Shown here in pieces: positions 49,366 to 60,955 of a DNA stretch of 64,000 bases. The DNA is from Ceriagrion tenellum. Its lineage: Eukaryota > Arthropoda > Insecta > Odonata > Coenagrionidae. Location: assembly GCA_963169105.1 (NCBI GenBank), contig OY720632.1:191334448-191398447 (forward strand), written 5' to 3'. A model generated the notes under the pieces. It did no database searches, was not told the DNA's origin, and saw only the letters and a list, made by a program, of their open reading frames with translations. Within the stretch, counting starts at the first letter, position 1, and each line of letters opens with the position of its first letter. Position numbers and translations under genes: made by a program.

Positions 49366-49923
49366 GGTAGTCCGAACGAGGTAGTTCCCTTGTCATCATA
49401 GAGACCATATTCGAATCATATGTTTTAATAACACCAGCTGTAGGACACAAGAATCAAACATTGCATTGTTAATGTTGGAATATTATAGTATTACATGACA
49501 GAAATTGTAAGTAATAAAATGAAAATATGTAAATAATTCTTTAACTTTACTCATTATTTTCACGCGGTACTTTTGAAAGTCCATCAAAACGGAAGGTTTT
49601 TTTTTTATCCCGAAGAATTTACTGCGGTGACAATATGATTAATTTTCAAATATAGTTGAGAAAACACACAAACTACACACTGTAGATTTTTGACAAGATC
49701 TAAATGTAGGAAATGCTTCGTTTTTTAATATAACGTCTCTCTGGAGTGCATAAACTTCCCATTTCCCATACAAAAGGACTGGTATGTTTTGGCAAATATC
49801 TCGGGGAGTAGTGTTGTAAGGGGTTGAATTTTTGGTGTTATTGGATGTGTGAGATATTTTTCTTTATAATGAGACCAAGTTAATTGATTTCTAGATAATA
49901 TGGTGTTTCGTTCTTAACTACCT
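49366..49923 (+). mobile_element. TTAA-type MITE, copy 5
   Basis: TTAA (49362-49365) precedes GGTAGTCCGAACGA. The right end reads TCGTTCTTAACTACC, with TGGA in place of TTAA. It abuts copy 4, in the same orientation. Confidence 0.8.
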
Positions 49924-50477
49924 GGACGCAGTGAGATCCCCGCGTGACGTAAGCGAGGCGTGACGACGAGAGAGGCACCGCAGCGTGAATAGCTAGCCTC
50001 CCACACACACACACGAAAGAGGGCAGAGGCGGCGAAGAAGGGCAAAGAGGGGCGGCCGCCCTCCCTCCTCAACCAACTATTCGAGGAAGAAAGGGCACTA
50101 TGGGGGAGAGAGGAAAGGGGTATTTCCCACCCCCACTCCAAATCTCAACGCTTTCCCACGAATTCTCCAAACCTCCATAATTCCGGCCACCTTTCTCTCC
50201 CCCGAGATCCTCACCGATATTACAATACCGACCACCGAAACGGCCATTCCTCCCCTCCAAGCACCCACAACATCCCCTTCTTCTCCCCTGTCTAACTCAT
50301 TCCTAACTCACCCCCACCCCACCGCCACTCACCCCACTCCAACCCTCTCATGACCCAATGAGGGATATTCACGTACGGCCGCTGGAAAGGGTTTTGCGTG
50401 CATCTTCTAGAGATTTAATGTTTACCAGAGGTCCACTTACACTTCACGTTCATACGATTCGTGACCAAATTTGGCGA
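49924..50477. other. C-rich unassigned spacer between MITE copies
   Basis: GC-richer and pyrimidine-rich sequence with no recognisable family frame. Confidence 0.35.
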
Positions 50478-50481
50478 TAAA

Positions 50482-50850
50482 GGTAGTCCGAATGAGAGAT
50501 AGTTTCCTAGTCATAATAGAGGCCATATTCGAATTATACGTTTTAATTTCACCGGCTGTAGGACACATCAATTAAATATTAAAATATTAATGATGCAATT
50601 ATATAGTTTTATATCACAGAAATTGTAAGTAATCAAATGAAAATATCTAAATAAGTCTTTAACTTGTCTCATTTTTTTCGCGCGGTGCGTTTGAAACTCC
50701 TTCAAACTGAATGTTTTTTGTGATACCCAAGAACCTACTGCGGTGACAATATGATTAATTTTCAAAAATAGTTGAGAAAACATTAAAAAACCACACACTT
50801 AATTTTTTACGAGATCAAAGTGTTAGAAACATCTCTATGGTAATATGAAA
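50482..50850 (+). mobile_element. TTAA-type MITE, copy 6 (3'-truncated)
   Basis: It starts GGTAGTCCGAATGAGAGATA after a degenerate TAAA and aligns with copy 1 until about 50850, lacking the right third. Confidence 0.8.
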
Positions 50851-51618
50851 CGTCTAATTTCGCGTTTTGGAAAACATCTGTAAATATGTGATCGAATTAT
50901 TTGCGAAATACATGTCCATTAAGCGCCATTAAGGCTATGATTCAAAATTGCATCAAATCACTCCATTTGACACCAACTCGTTGATGAGAATACTTTAAAA
51001 TCATTTTTTACTTGTAAAAATATACTTACAAAATACTTTAAAATCATCACAAAAAAAATTTTCATCTTCCCTGATTACTGACAAGTACTCGACAAGTACT
51101 ACAAAGTTTTCATGCACATCTGTAAACGAAGCAAGGACCGCTCGAAACACCAAAATTGACAGTTGAGTCTGGGACGGGAATGTTCGTCCAAATCAGCCAT
51201 AACTCCGAGAACATGTTTGACGAGACATAATGGGAATGAATGGATCACTGGCCAGAAGCGTACTCTGGGATGCGCATGACATTCAGGCATTCAGAACTAA
51301 CCGGGCCCTCATTCTCATAGAGTTAAGAGTCTACAAGTTAGAATTCACAAGCCTACGTCTAAGTCAGAATTCACAAGTGAGAGTAGCAACTCAGATGAGC
51401 CAAAACGAAGATTTGTAAATAGTCCAAAAAGGAACATGGCGAACGTAAAATATTCCAAATTTTACTTTCAATTAATGCCTACGATATATTTCGCAGCAAT
51501 TAGGCTCATCCAGACCTCCTAATCGTTTTCTCCATTGAAAGGACAAATGAAAGATCGATTCCTGGTCCACGCCGAATTTACATCGTGGCAACTTCAAAGT
51601 ATTTCATATGTGCCATAT
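50851..51618. other. No recognised feature
   Basis: AT-rich. No family-like frames were seen. Confidence 0.4.
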
Positions 51619-51626
51619 GTTTGAAT

Positions 51627-52060
51627 TAGGGATGAGCCGATTCCACTTTTTTCGATTCCGATTCTTTCAAATCGATTCCCGATTCTCGATTCCATCGATT
51701 CTTATTCCTAATAACAGTTGGGATATTGATATAGCAGTAGCGTACGACTATTATTTACATTCAAGTAATAAGCTGAAATAAAATAACAAAGACGATTGAG
51801 TCGATCAAAAAGTATATTTGTAAACAAATAGCAAATATATCCTCAGCTTATTGAGGTAGAGCATAAAAAGTACAAATTGAAAGCCTAAACCCAAGATTAC
51901 TGAGACAAATATGATGTGATAAATGAAATTTGATTTGAATATTTATCCGTCTGGAATCGATGGATTCGGAATTGGCTTTAGGCGAGCGATTCTCGATACC
52001 GATTCTAATCCTCAGAATCGGTGGAATCGTGAATCGAAATTTGGATTCGACTCATCCTTA
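51627..52060 (+). mobile_element. hAT-like MITE rich in GAATCG, copy 2
   Basis: Ends read TAGGGATGAGCCGATTCC and, inverted, TAAGGATGAGTCGAATCC. The flanks GTTTGAAT and GTTTTAAC agree at 6 of 8 bases, so the target duplication has decayed. The body aligns with copy 1. Confidence 0.85.
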
Positions 52061-52243
52061 GTTTTAACATATTTGGTCACACATGGCCAAGCACGGCATG
52101 AAGTGCCGGGGTGAAGGCGATACTGTCGCATCTGGGTGTGTGTCTCCTTTGGAGCCCTCTCCTCCTTGCGTTGCCATCTTGGATGGACCGCAAGGGCCTC
52201 ATATCTAGTTCCATTGTATCCACCAAAATTGCAATGTGAATTA

Positions 52244-52400
52244 GTAAGCCTGGATAGCGTAATGGTCTGCGCATTGGTCCGGCAAATCAAAGGTCCGTGG
52301 TTCGATTCCCAATCCAGGGCGAATTTTCCTCGAGGGAAGTTTCAACGCATGAGGAGTGTTTAGAAAAAGGATCGAACACTTCTAAAAAAATATCTGAGGA
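52244..52400 (+). mobile_element. tRNA-like sequence heading a short SINE
   Basis: A 7-bp acceptor stem (CCTGGAT with ATCCAGG), a D arm (CGTA with TGCG), an anticodon arm (TTGGT with ATCAA, loop CCGGCAA, anticodon GGC) and a B-box GGTTCGATTCC fold as a tRNA. The T stem is broken, apparently by one lost base, and position 33 is C instead of U. It is therefore a tRNA pseudogene or, more likely, the head of a SINE whose body follows to about 52400. Confidence 0.6.
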
Positions 52401-52463
52401 CACGTGAAGCTTCTATTGCTGCTCGAAGATAACGCCATTTGAGTTACTTAATAACAGACAAAA

Positions 52464-53555
52464 TTGGCTATGCCAATGATACTGACTCTACATGATCTAA
52501 GTACTCGTATTAGTTACATTCCATTAGAGCACACGACAGCCTCAATCAATTTTCAATTGAGCCTTTTCGCCGATGATGCAGAAGTGTATAAGGAAATTAG
52601 AAATGAAGAGGACAGACAGTGTTTAGCTAAGGATTTAGATGCGATTGATGATTGGTGTGATAGTTGGCAGCTAGCATGAAATTTGAAGAAATGCGCGATA
52701 ATGAACTTTTGGAAAAAGAATGGCTTTCCCCGGAATAATTATTGCATCAAAGAAAAGAAAATATCTAACGTAGAATCTATTAAATACTTCGGCGTCACCT
52801 TCACTGAAGACATTTAATGGAGGAAATACATCAGGGAAATAACTAGTTTAGCAAACCGTAGATTAGGATTCGTAAAAAGGGTTCTAGGCAAATGTGATGA
52901 GAGAGTACGAGAAAGAAGCTATTTTACACTTGTCAGGCCTCATTTAGAATATGCCGCTAGTATATGGGATCCGTACGAGGAAGGTTTGATAAAAGAATTA
53001 GAGCGCGTGCAAAGGAGATCCTCTAGATTTGTTAAAGGCCGTTATGATAGTTGTATAAGTGTTACGAGTTTAATAGAAGAACTAGGATGGGAATTACTAG
53101 CAGAACGCAGGTTAAAATTTAGGTTAAACATTTTAAGTAAATTCGAAACCGATTTGTTCACAGATGACGTTAGATATATATTAAGAACCCCTGCGTGCTA
53201 TGCTAAGTTTGATCATATTAACAAGATTAGAGAGATAGACTGTCGTCCCGATAGATTTAAAATGTCATTTTTCCCGCGTACCATACGAGAGAACAATAGG
53301 CAGCGTAGCAAAGGGAGGTAGGTGAAATATAGTTAGAGTAGTCTGTAGTGCATGATGCATGTAATAACAACCAATAATCCCTTTCTTATTATGTAGATAC
53401 TACCCATCTAGCTGCAGGTGACCCTATTATCTAGCATGCCTCCATTAAATATCCTAGTTGCATGTCAATAGTGAATGTTTGGTAATCTTCACCCCCTTCC
53501 ACACACCCTCGTGGTGGCTCGCAGGGTATTACGAATATGTAGATTAGGTTCGAAG
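52464..53555 (+). mobile_element. CR1/Jockey-like LINE, family B 3' half
   Basis: Forward frames encode LSLFADDAEVYKEI with an intact FADD, DDWCDSWQLA, then LEYAASIWDPYEEGLIKELE, SVTSLIEELGWELLAERRL, and KMSFFPRTIREN. The 3' end GGCTCGCAGGGTATTACGAA...TGTAGAT is shared with family A, so the two are related. Frame breaks near 52680 and 52815 make it inactive. Confidence 0.85.
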
Positions 53556-54298
53556 TTAACTGCAGTTTGCGTTGTCTACAATAACTTGTTTAACTTTAGA
53601 TATATAAGCAATTTGTTTTCTGCAAACAGTTAATAATATATTTGGCTTTCCTATATAAAAATGGCCAGTTATTGGAACGAAAATTACGGGTACCCCAATC
53701 GCTCAAAGTTGGACAACTGGATTTTACGCGCAAAAAACGGGCACTTTTTTGAGAAAAAATTAAGTACAGGAAATTCTAACGAGTGGAGGATTTTTTAAAA
53801 GTACATTATCCAACGTAGAAATGAACAAGCTCTCTTATGAATTTTACTGCATTGATATCAGTTTCCTCGTTTGGACGATAGAACATCTCAAACTCAGGTA
53901 CCTTGCTTTTTTTTTACAGACTACCTAGTTACATTTCCAACTAGAGGTAATATAATGTTCCCCCCCCCTTTCTTCCTACACTTGCGCAGTCCACGTGGGT
54001 CCGGAACTCGTGCGGATAACGGGACACCGGTCACTTGAATCTCCGAGGAAAAGGGAAAGGCCAGAGGAGGGTTTCCCCACTCACATTCCATACTACAGGT
54101 CGTATTTACTTTTAATGATTCCCGAATGTGAATAGAAATTGTACTCAAGAGAAATCGAAGTAAACATTTTTCCTGCACTTCCAGCCATGCGTCACAATTC
54201 CGTGAAGTACAGAGGGTTGACAATCTCAGTCTGAGTTCGGATGAAGGATACTATGTACTAGAGACAGGGAAGAGTATGGCAATTTATCTTTGAAATAC
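53556..54298. other. No recognised feature
   Basis: AT-rich, with a C run near 53959. No coding or repeat signature. Confidence 0.4.
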
Positions 54299-54306
54299 TT
54301 ATAAAC

Positions 54307-54783
54307 TAAGGATGAGTCGAATCCAAATGTCGATTCTCGATTCCACCAATTCTCAGGATTTGAATCGATATGGAGACTCGATCGCCTAAAGTCGACACCG
54401 ATTCCATCGATTTCTGATAGGTAAATATTCAAATCAAATGTTATTTATCACATCGTATTTGTCTCCGTAATTTCAGGTGTAGGCTATCAATTTGTACTTT
54501 TTATGTTCTACCTCAATAAGCTGAGGATATATTTGCCATTTTTTAATAAATATACTTTTTGAGCGAATTAATTGTCTTTGTTGTTTTATTTCAGCCAATT
54601 CTTGATAGTCTTCTAGTATGTCTAGTATGTCTAGTCTAGTATGATTCTTAGATAAATAATAGTCGTACGCTACTGGTATATCAATATCCCACCTGTTATT
54701 AGGGATAAGAATCGATGGAATCGGAATCGAGAATCGATTTGAAAAAATCGGAATAGAAAAATAGTGGAATCGACTCATCACTA
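54307..54783 (-). mobile_element. hAT-like MITE rich in GAATCG, copy 3 (reverse)
   Basis: An exact 8-bp duplication TTATAAAC flanks it (54299-54306 and 54784-54791). Ends read TAAGGATGAGTCGAATCC and, inverted, TAGTGATGAGTCGATTCC. It carries an internal short tandem expansion of AGTATGTCT near 54615. Confidence 0.9.
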
Positions 54784-54791
54784 TTATAAAC

Positions 54792-55250
54792 GTAATATTG
54801 GAAATGAACCGCGTTTAACGACCTGTTTCATGATATCCCCCTTAAAGCCGACGCTCGTGGCCGATAGCCAGAGTTACACTAGTCCTTGTCACTCGTGTTC
54901 AGGCGAGAATAAGCGGATGATAATTCTGCATTAGTATCTTCCTAATAATAGTCCACTCACCTATCCCTATAAATCTGCATGTTATTCAGCGTCACTTTTT
55001 TAAAATCCAACAAATACATCCAATATAAACCAACAATACATTTTTTTAAATGATTGCTGTTCAGGAGTTCATTAGTAGATAGTAACCACTACAAGAATGA
55101 ATCCCTCAAACACCGGAAGCTTAATTCCCATTACAATATTGTACATTCTCATTTTTTCCATTTTCAAAACGTGACATTTTTTCAAAAAATTTCAAATTAG
55201 TGCACTTTCCAAAAACCGTAAAAAAAAGCATTCTTACAAAATGGAGGGCT
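54792..55250. other. No recognised feature
   Basis: If the 55251-55818 gene is real, this is its 3' side. No polyadenylation signal stood out close to the stop. Confidence 0.35.
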
Positions 55251-55818
55251 TCAAAATGGATCCACTGAGCTGAACTTTTTTTCCATGAATAGCTCAGTGT
55301 ACCACATGATGCCACAGGCAATACCCAAAGTAAACAGCATAATCAAAAAGATTTTCCAGAGAGTCGAAAAATTAATTTTGTCCGCCTGTTTCGGATCTTG
55401 ACCAATGTGAGCCGGAGTCATCACTTTGTCAGCACGGGAAGGAATGTTGAAGTTTGCCAAAGAACGTCGTGCAGTTGGAGATTCCTTTTCTCTTTGCGTT
55501 CTGGCTTAGAGAGGATTAAGAGAGCGATAAAGGAGAGCGAATATTTATGGGTTGCGTTTTAATACAATACAATACAAAACGACAGTATCCCGACTGAGGA
55601 GTCCCGTGCTTCAAGAGCGAACGGTCGGAGATTTTGGTGTGTTTCTCAACCATTCGGATGGGCATCTAAGGTATATTGTTCATTACTCCTCCAATCGCTG
55701 TATTTCACTTCAATAGCAATATTTCCGCGAGAACAATTCGAACGGTAAGGTTGCGCGAGATCTTTACGAGTGATTTACGTTTATCCAAAAATCCGACCCT
55801 CTTTCGACCTGACTCCAT
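55251..55818 (-). CDS. Candidate small single-pass membrane protein, two exons
   Basis: The main exon (55504-55251, reverse) follows a pyrimidine-rich acceptor ending CTCTAAG. It encodes about 84 residues, ending at a TGA. These include RADKVMTPAHIGQDPKQADK, one hydrophobic segment (LWKIFLIMLFTLGIACGIMW) and a charged end MEKKFSSVDPF. A possible first exon (55818-55779) starts with ATG, MESGRKRVGFLDK, and a donor GTAAAT whose phase fits. The layout, a hydrophilic N-terminus with one C-terminal membrane segment, suits a tail-anchored or small organelle membrane protein. Length and layout recall VMA21-like proteins only loosely, because the second membrane segment is missing. No family is assigned. 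Exon 1 is an inference, and the duplicated block at 55865-56113 would lie just upstream. Confidence 0.45.
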
Positions 55819-55864
55819 AGTCACTTGATCAGAATTCTCCAGAACCACCGCCGCGCGTCGTGAG

Positions 55865-56113
55865 AGACGGGGACGTTCGATGAAGTGTTGGGAAGGAAAT
55901 TACGTGACCAGAGAATCCGAGATACGTTGCCTTTGTTGACTTCACGTGAACGTAAAAACAATGCCCACTCTCCCTTTACCTTCTCTGCCAAACTAGCAGA
56001 CCTCTTCGAAGATATCCTCCTCGTATTTATAAATGCTGTTTAGCGTCTTCGAAAACAATTATTCGTATTTTCGGACATGGCAAGGCTGCTACAATGTTTT
56101 GATGCGCAGTACG
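55865..56113. repeat. Duplicated block, copy 1 (uninterrupted)
   Basis: It aligns base by base at high identity with 57932-57967 plus 58409-58612. Shared words include GTTGACTTCACGTGAACGTA and CCCACTCTCCCTTTACCTTC. It is the empty-site reference for the LINE in copy 2. Confidence 0.85.
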
Positions 56114-56182
56114 ACGCGCAGTATGCCGCGCAGTATGCCGCGCAGTATGCCGCGCAGTATGCCGCGCAGTAAGTATGCCGCG
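56103..56182. repeat. 12-bp minisatellite GCGCAGTATGCC
   Basis: About six units. The first is the variant GCGCAGTACGAC and one late unit carries a 4-bp AAGT insertion. It begins exactly where the duplicated block ends. Confidence 0.85.
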
Positions 56183-56189
56183 CCCCGAC

Positions 56190-56790
56190 AGACGGCTTAA
56201 TGTCTTCGGAAGGCTGGGAAAGGGGGTGGGGGGCGGTTGGTAAGAAAGTAAAAGTGGTAATTCGGGTTTCGGGCATTCTAGGCCTTCCTCATCTCTTCCG
56301 CGATTGCGCGATTCTGTCTGCGCGGGGAGGGAGGGAGGAAGGAGGGAGGAAGAAAAGAAGGAGGTGGATCACGGGGAGGGTGGGTGAGAACCAGTACAAC
56401 CTACTCACCCGGTCGCCTTCCAAGACGAGTCAGGTTCTCGTCCAAAACGGGGATTTCACTTCTCCCGACCCTTCCCCTACACCGGCGGAAAACCGTCTCT
56501 GACCAACATAAGCACCGCGTGCTTCCCTCATCCAAACGTATACACATATATACAGCACACGCAAGCCCGCGCATTTCCCCTCCCACTCCCACGAACCTTC
56601 CTCTCAGAGGGGGCGACTGCGGTTGCGCAGTAAAGCCCCCACGAAAGGCGCCATCCGAAACAGTAGACAGGCTGAAATCAACCCAAAGTTATGCAATTAT
56701 CCATTCTAGAGAAAATGGTCGAAAGTTAACCGTTTCCTTGATTCTTATTTCGCCAATATCTTGCATTTTTTAAAGTTTATTCCAAGTTTC
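56190..56790. other. GC-rich unassigned stretch
   Basis: Purine-rich and then mixed GC-rich DNA. Overlapping forward frames (56200-56773) have no recognised homology. It could be promoter-type DNA, but nothing decisive was seen. Confidence 0.3.
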
Positions 56791-56808
56791 TTTAAAAGTT
56801 AATTTTGA

Positions 56809-57227
56809 ATGTTAATTAACAATTCAACCAAGTTGATATTTTCTTCAGGGCTTCTTCAAAAATTATTTTTTCATGTTTTTAACAATTCAACCAGGTAAAT
56901 ATTTTCTTCAGGGATTATTTAAACATTAATTTTGCATGTTATTGAACAATTCAACCAATTTGATATTTTCTTCAGGGCTAATTTAAACATTAATTTTCGT
57001 GTTATTCAATAATTCAACCCAGTTAATATTATCTTCAGGGCTAATTTAAACATTAATTTTCGTGTTATTCAATAATTCAACCCAGTTAATATTATCTTCA
57101 GGGCTTATTTAAACATTAATTTTCGTGTTATTCAACAATTCAACGAAGTTAATATTTTCTTCAGGGCTCATTTAAACATTAATTTTGCATGTTATTGAAC
57201 AATTCAACCAATTTGATATTTTCGCGG
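56809..57227. repeat. Tandem repeat, 63-64 bp unit, about seven copies
   Basis: AATTCAACsA occurs at 56821, 56884, 56948, 57011, 57074, 57137 and 57201, that is every 63-64 bp. Each is followed by a GATATTTTCTTCAGGGC-type block. Units 4 and 5 are almost identical. Units 3 and 7 share the variants TTTGCATGTTATTGAAC and AATTTGATATTTTC. Confidence 0.92.
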
Positions 57228-57608
57228 CTGAAGTACGATACAGTATTATCTATATTAAAAAGATTTTGCAAGCTTTTTTAGATATTACCTCAGAGAGAGT
57301 TCCATAAGATTTAAAAAAAAGTTTTATAATGTTTATTTTGCTGCTATTTACTATCCGTAAAACGATAGCTGTAAATTTTTGGTTATTCCAAAAAAAATTA
57401 AAATAACAATCTAGCTATGTCATATCATACTAATTATAATATATGTTGCAAAGTTTGGCGATTTCTCTTTTTATTGCAGGCTGCATCGTGCTCTGTAAAG
57501 GGCACCATTTCTTTTAATTGTCTTTATGATGGGTTCGGTTCTAAATCTATTTTTCTGAATTTTCGATTTTATTGAATTTTTAAGACAGGAGGTTCTGTTA
57601 ATAAAATA

Positions 57609-57775
57609 TTCTCGGGTTTGGTACCGGGGAAGGCTATTAAAGGCCAAAGTTTTTTTTTAATTTAAGGCCAAAGACTGATCAATCTTAGCCCTGATGCCGA
57701 TGAGAGAGTTTGTCGTCGAAACGTTGGCCTCTAATAGCCTTACCCTGTGGCAAACCCGAGAAGATTTTACTGATA
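57609..57775. mobile_element. Short hairpin element with PLE-like motif
   Basis: TCTCGGGTTTGGTACCGGGG and GGCTATTAAAGGCC at the left are mirrored at the right by GGCCTCTAATAGCC and CAAACCCGAGAA. Between them CTGATGCCGATGAGAGAG and TCGTCGAAACGTTGG have the layout of a decayed hammerhead terminus. Confidence 0.6.
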
Positions 57776-57931
57776 TTATTCGCAGGGAAATCCTACGATC
57801 TTTTAGCAGGAGATTCTAATTTTAAGATATTGGGATGTTCCATATGTGATGTGTGTGAAGCACAGCAGTGTCTCGTCTATATTGACAGTGGATAATCCGT
57901 CCCAGGAATGTCAGTGAGAACAGCCAATCAG

Positions 57932-58612
57932 AGAGAACGTTCGATAAAGTCTTGGGAAGGGAATTACATCTACATATTACCCAGCGAGCCGCCGGTTGGG
58001 TGTGTGGCAGGGGTTGGTAGGTCACTAGCCGTGTAAATATGTAAGTTTTTGGGAGATAAAATGGTGACATGTATTATAGGAGTGTATTTAAGGGGAGCTC
58101 AATTTTTACTGTGGTCGCTTATTGTGCGCGGAAAGAACGAGTTTTTGTACCTGTCTGTTAGGCAGAGTATCTCTCTTATTTTGTCGCATCTGTCGGACCT
58201 AGAGATGTAGTGAAGAGTCATGATAATATTCTCTGTGTCGCTCTGAAAAATATCAGTTCTGAATTTATCAAGCAGCCTAAGCCTAGCGTGCAGCCTCCGA
58301 GTCTCAAGGGGCTCCCACCTTAATCCCTCAAACAGTTGTGTAACACTATATGTTCGTTTGTAGCAGTTTGTAATGAAGCGTGCTGCTTTTCTTTGCATTT
58401 TGTAACTTTACGTGACTAAAGAATCTGAGATCCGTTGCCTTTGTTGACTTCACGTGAACGTAAAAACAGTGCCCACTCTCCCTTTACCTTCTCGGCCAAT
58501 CTATCATACCTCTTCGAGGTACGGTATTTTTTAATGTTGTTTAGTGTCTTTGAAAACAATTATTCGTATTTTCGGGCATGGTGAGGCTGCTACAATGTCT
58601 TGATTCACAGTA
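57932..58612. repeat. Duplicated block, copy 2 (split by LINE)
   Basis: 57932-57967 and 58409-58612 together match copy 1 at 55865-56113. The LINE at 57968-58405 lies between ATTAC and TTTACGTGAC, where copy 1 reads ATTACGTGAC. Confidence 0.85.
57968..58405 (-). mobile_element. LINE family A 3' fragment in duplicated block
   Basis: The 3' terminus TGTAGAT at 57968 and the decayed reverse-strand C-terminus (FEGLRWEPLETRRL, SFFPRTISDHSKN; 58398-58099) match the copy at 45763. It is flanked by a short TTAC duplication. Its 437 bp are strongly 5'-truncated. Confidence 0.88.
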
Positions 58613-58859
58613 TGCGATGGTGGAACTGGGAGTGCAGCGCCGATTTCATAATTTCACAACTAGTTTTCATGAGCTCGTTCTCCTCCGCAAATACTTGTCG
58701 GACATTTCTCGTAATATTCATTGGCTACGTACATTTCTTTTTTGTTTCTTTACATCGGAGAAGAAATTATTCCCGCGGTATTGATTTCATGACATATTTG
58801 ACAGCCTTTAGAAAAACATTTACGATCGACATTGTGGAAATAGAGCATGTACACGTTAG

Positions 58860-58945
58860 TTAATAACACACTGCATGATGGCGCCGAGCTTCCTTCGAGT
58901 GTAAACCTCGAAACTGGGTCACACTTTTGCGTTTAAAAAACAAGT
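58860..58945 (+). mobile_element. PLE-terminus-like motif
   Basis: ATGATGGCGCCGAGC, then AACCTCGAAACTGGGTC (58900-58918). CGAAAC plus a GGGTC-type cleavage site fits a hammerhead with extended helix II, but the first core strand is altered. Confidence 0.4.
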
Positions 58946-60955
58946 TGGCCATGAGATGAGACATAGCGTTTGAAGTCGAAATTTAAGACATTTAGGCAAA
59001 ACTAGAACTCCACATAACATCCGTCATTTGTGACTAAGATCAATATTGTGACGAATGGACTAAACACCTTACATAGTGTAGCAAATATACTGCAGTGACT
59101 GACATAAGTTACCTGAGAGCATATGTATTTACCGCAATATTCTTAAAAATTGGGGAAGATGCTTGACTTCTGGGGCCATTTTCTTGGGTTGTAGGTGAGG
59201 AGAATGAAAATTGCTTCCAAAGGAAATAAGTTACCGCATCCTCTTCCTTCGCTTCACCTTCCTTCGTTCATTTCTGATGGCATTTACATTCAGATGATAA
59301 CTCAGGGATGATACAGGATCTGTTTTTATTTATTTCCAACTTTTCCATGTTTCCCGGGTGTGTGGAAACATTTTCCCTGTCCATTTTCAAATTAACTGTG
59401 CTTGTAAAGCACCAACATTAGCAGTAATTCACTGCGCGCCTACCTACTTCCCGAGAGGAATAAGTCGAATACCTAACCTTTCAGAGAAACTAAATAAGGT
59501 TGAGACAACGATATAGAGATAAAAATCTGACGGTGATTCAATCAAGAGAAATTATGTAAAAATCCGGGTAAGTTTGGCATTTCCGTTAGAGACTCAAAAC
59601 ATGAGCTCTTTTTTTAAATCTCGCGCTAGAAAGAGAATTTCGGTAAAAGTAATAGCATTCTAAATTTTTGAAAACAATCATTCAACGGAAAATGAAACAA
59701 GCAACGTGTCGACGTTCGTTTCATTACCGTAGGCCTCTTCTGTGCACCTTCTTCTGTGCATCCCTTCGTATCGTATCGTATTCGGTCGCATTATTTGTAA
59801 ACCGAAAGTAATCTTAGTCGCTAGTGACTGACTGTAAAACAGTAATGTCTTTAGGAAGTCCCGAGCAAAGATTATCCCCTTTTCCCCTTCCATTCTGATG
59901 ATCCTCGGGGACTTGGTTAGAAAGGTCAGGGTTTGCCCCGAGTATGCGGGAGTCTCCGGCATATAAACTTCCGGCGCAGCGAAATATTGTATGAACTTGG
60001 TGTCGTCGCCGCTGAGTTGTCGTCCGGCAGGTGCATCTAGTCGTGACCAGATGACGCGGATTGGAGACAAATACGCAATCATTGAATTAATGATTGGTCA
60101 TGAAGTAACGTCATTCCATCAGCCCTATTCCGTTTTCGTTGACTCGTTCTTCGATGTAATGGGAGAACACCTTTATTCATGCTTCGTACCAGTCCATAAT
60201 AAATTATTTGTACGATATTTTGAAAAAAAAATTATAAACGTATTCCAAATCACGGGATTTTGAAAACGACGCGGAATAGGCGATAACTTGTAAAAAAAAT
60301 CTCAGTTTTTTTTAATCACCCGACTTTTCCAGTTTTACTGTAATCATTTGTAAATTCCTTGACCTTTTCCCGGTTTTCCAGATCTGTTACCCCCCAGTAA
60401 CTGTCTGCCTCATTTGGACATAATGTTAGTCAATGCACTGACAATGTTTGCAGAATTAATACATTTAAAAAGGACAAATAATCTGATGGTTATAAGTCTC
60501 GAGTTGTATCAAATAGAACGAGTACATTTTTCGTAATATTACAGTTACGCTCGAGGTCGTTCAGTTTGTTCGCGTCACTCCGGTTTTACAAATGTTTTCC
60601 TCGAGAAGATAATTCCAGTTTAATAATTAACACTTTGATACGCGAATTTATTTTTCTCTCGAAAGTTCATCTCTTTATTCATTAGTATCCTATTCGAGTA
60701 AAAATGACAAATGGTCGCAGTTGCGCGGTCGAGAAAAGTTTTGATTTCCGGAGGACTTTCAAACAGGCGTCACCTAACGACCTCAGAAATATATTTAAAT
60801 TGCCAAACAAGAGGAGAGATGACTGGGATGGGAGAGTTTACAGGTGAGGAGGGAAAGGAGCAGGCTATGTGGGATGTACAAAATAGTGAGTGAGGAAAAA
60901 GCATTGCATTAATTTGCGAAGAACATAATAAGGCCAAACTTTGTGTGAAAAATGA
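58946..60955. other. Mostly unassigned, one dispersed repeat segment
   Basis: The reverse strand at about 60060-59945 (GACAACTCAGCGGCGACGAC and TACAATATTTCGCTGCGCCG) has a diverged copy on the forward strand at 62655-62700. The surrounding reverse frame (60082-59678) is open for 134 codons, but no family was recognised. The rest shows nothing. Confidence 0.35.

Noticed and set aside
55251..55460. Firm VMA21 assignment for the small membrane protein
   Set aside because: Only one hydrophobic segment is present, whereas VMA21 has two. Similarity is limited to general layout.
56040..56276. Reverse frame with a repeated AAYC motif
   Set aside because: It is a translation of the 12-bp minisatellite.
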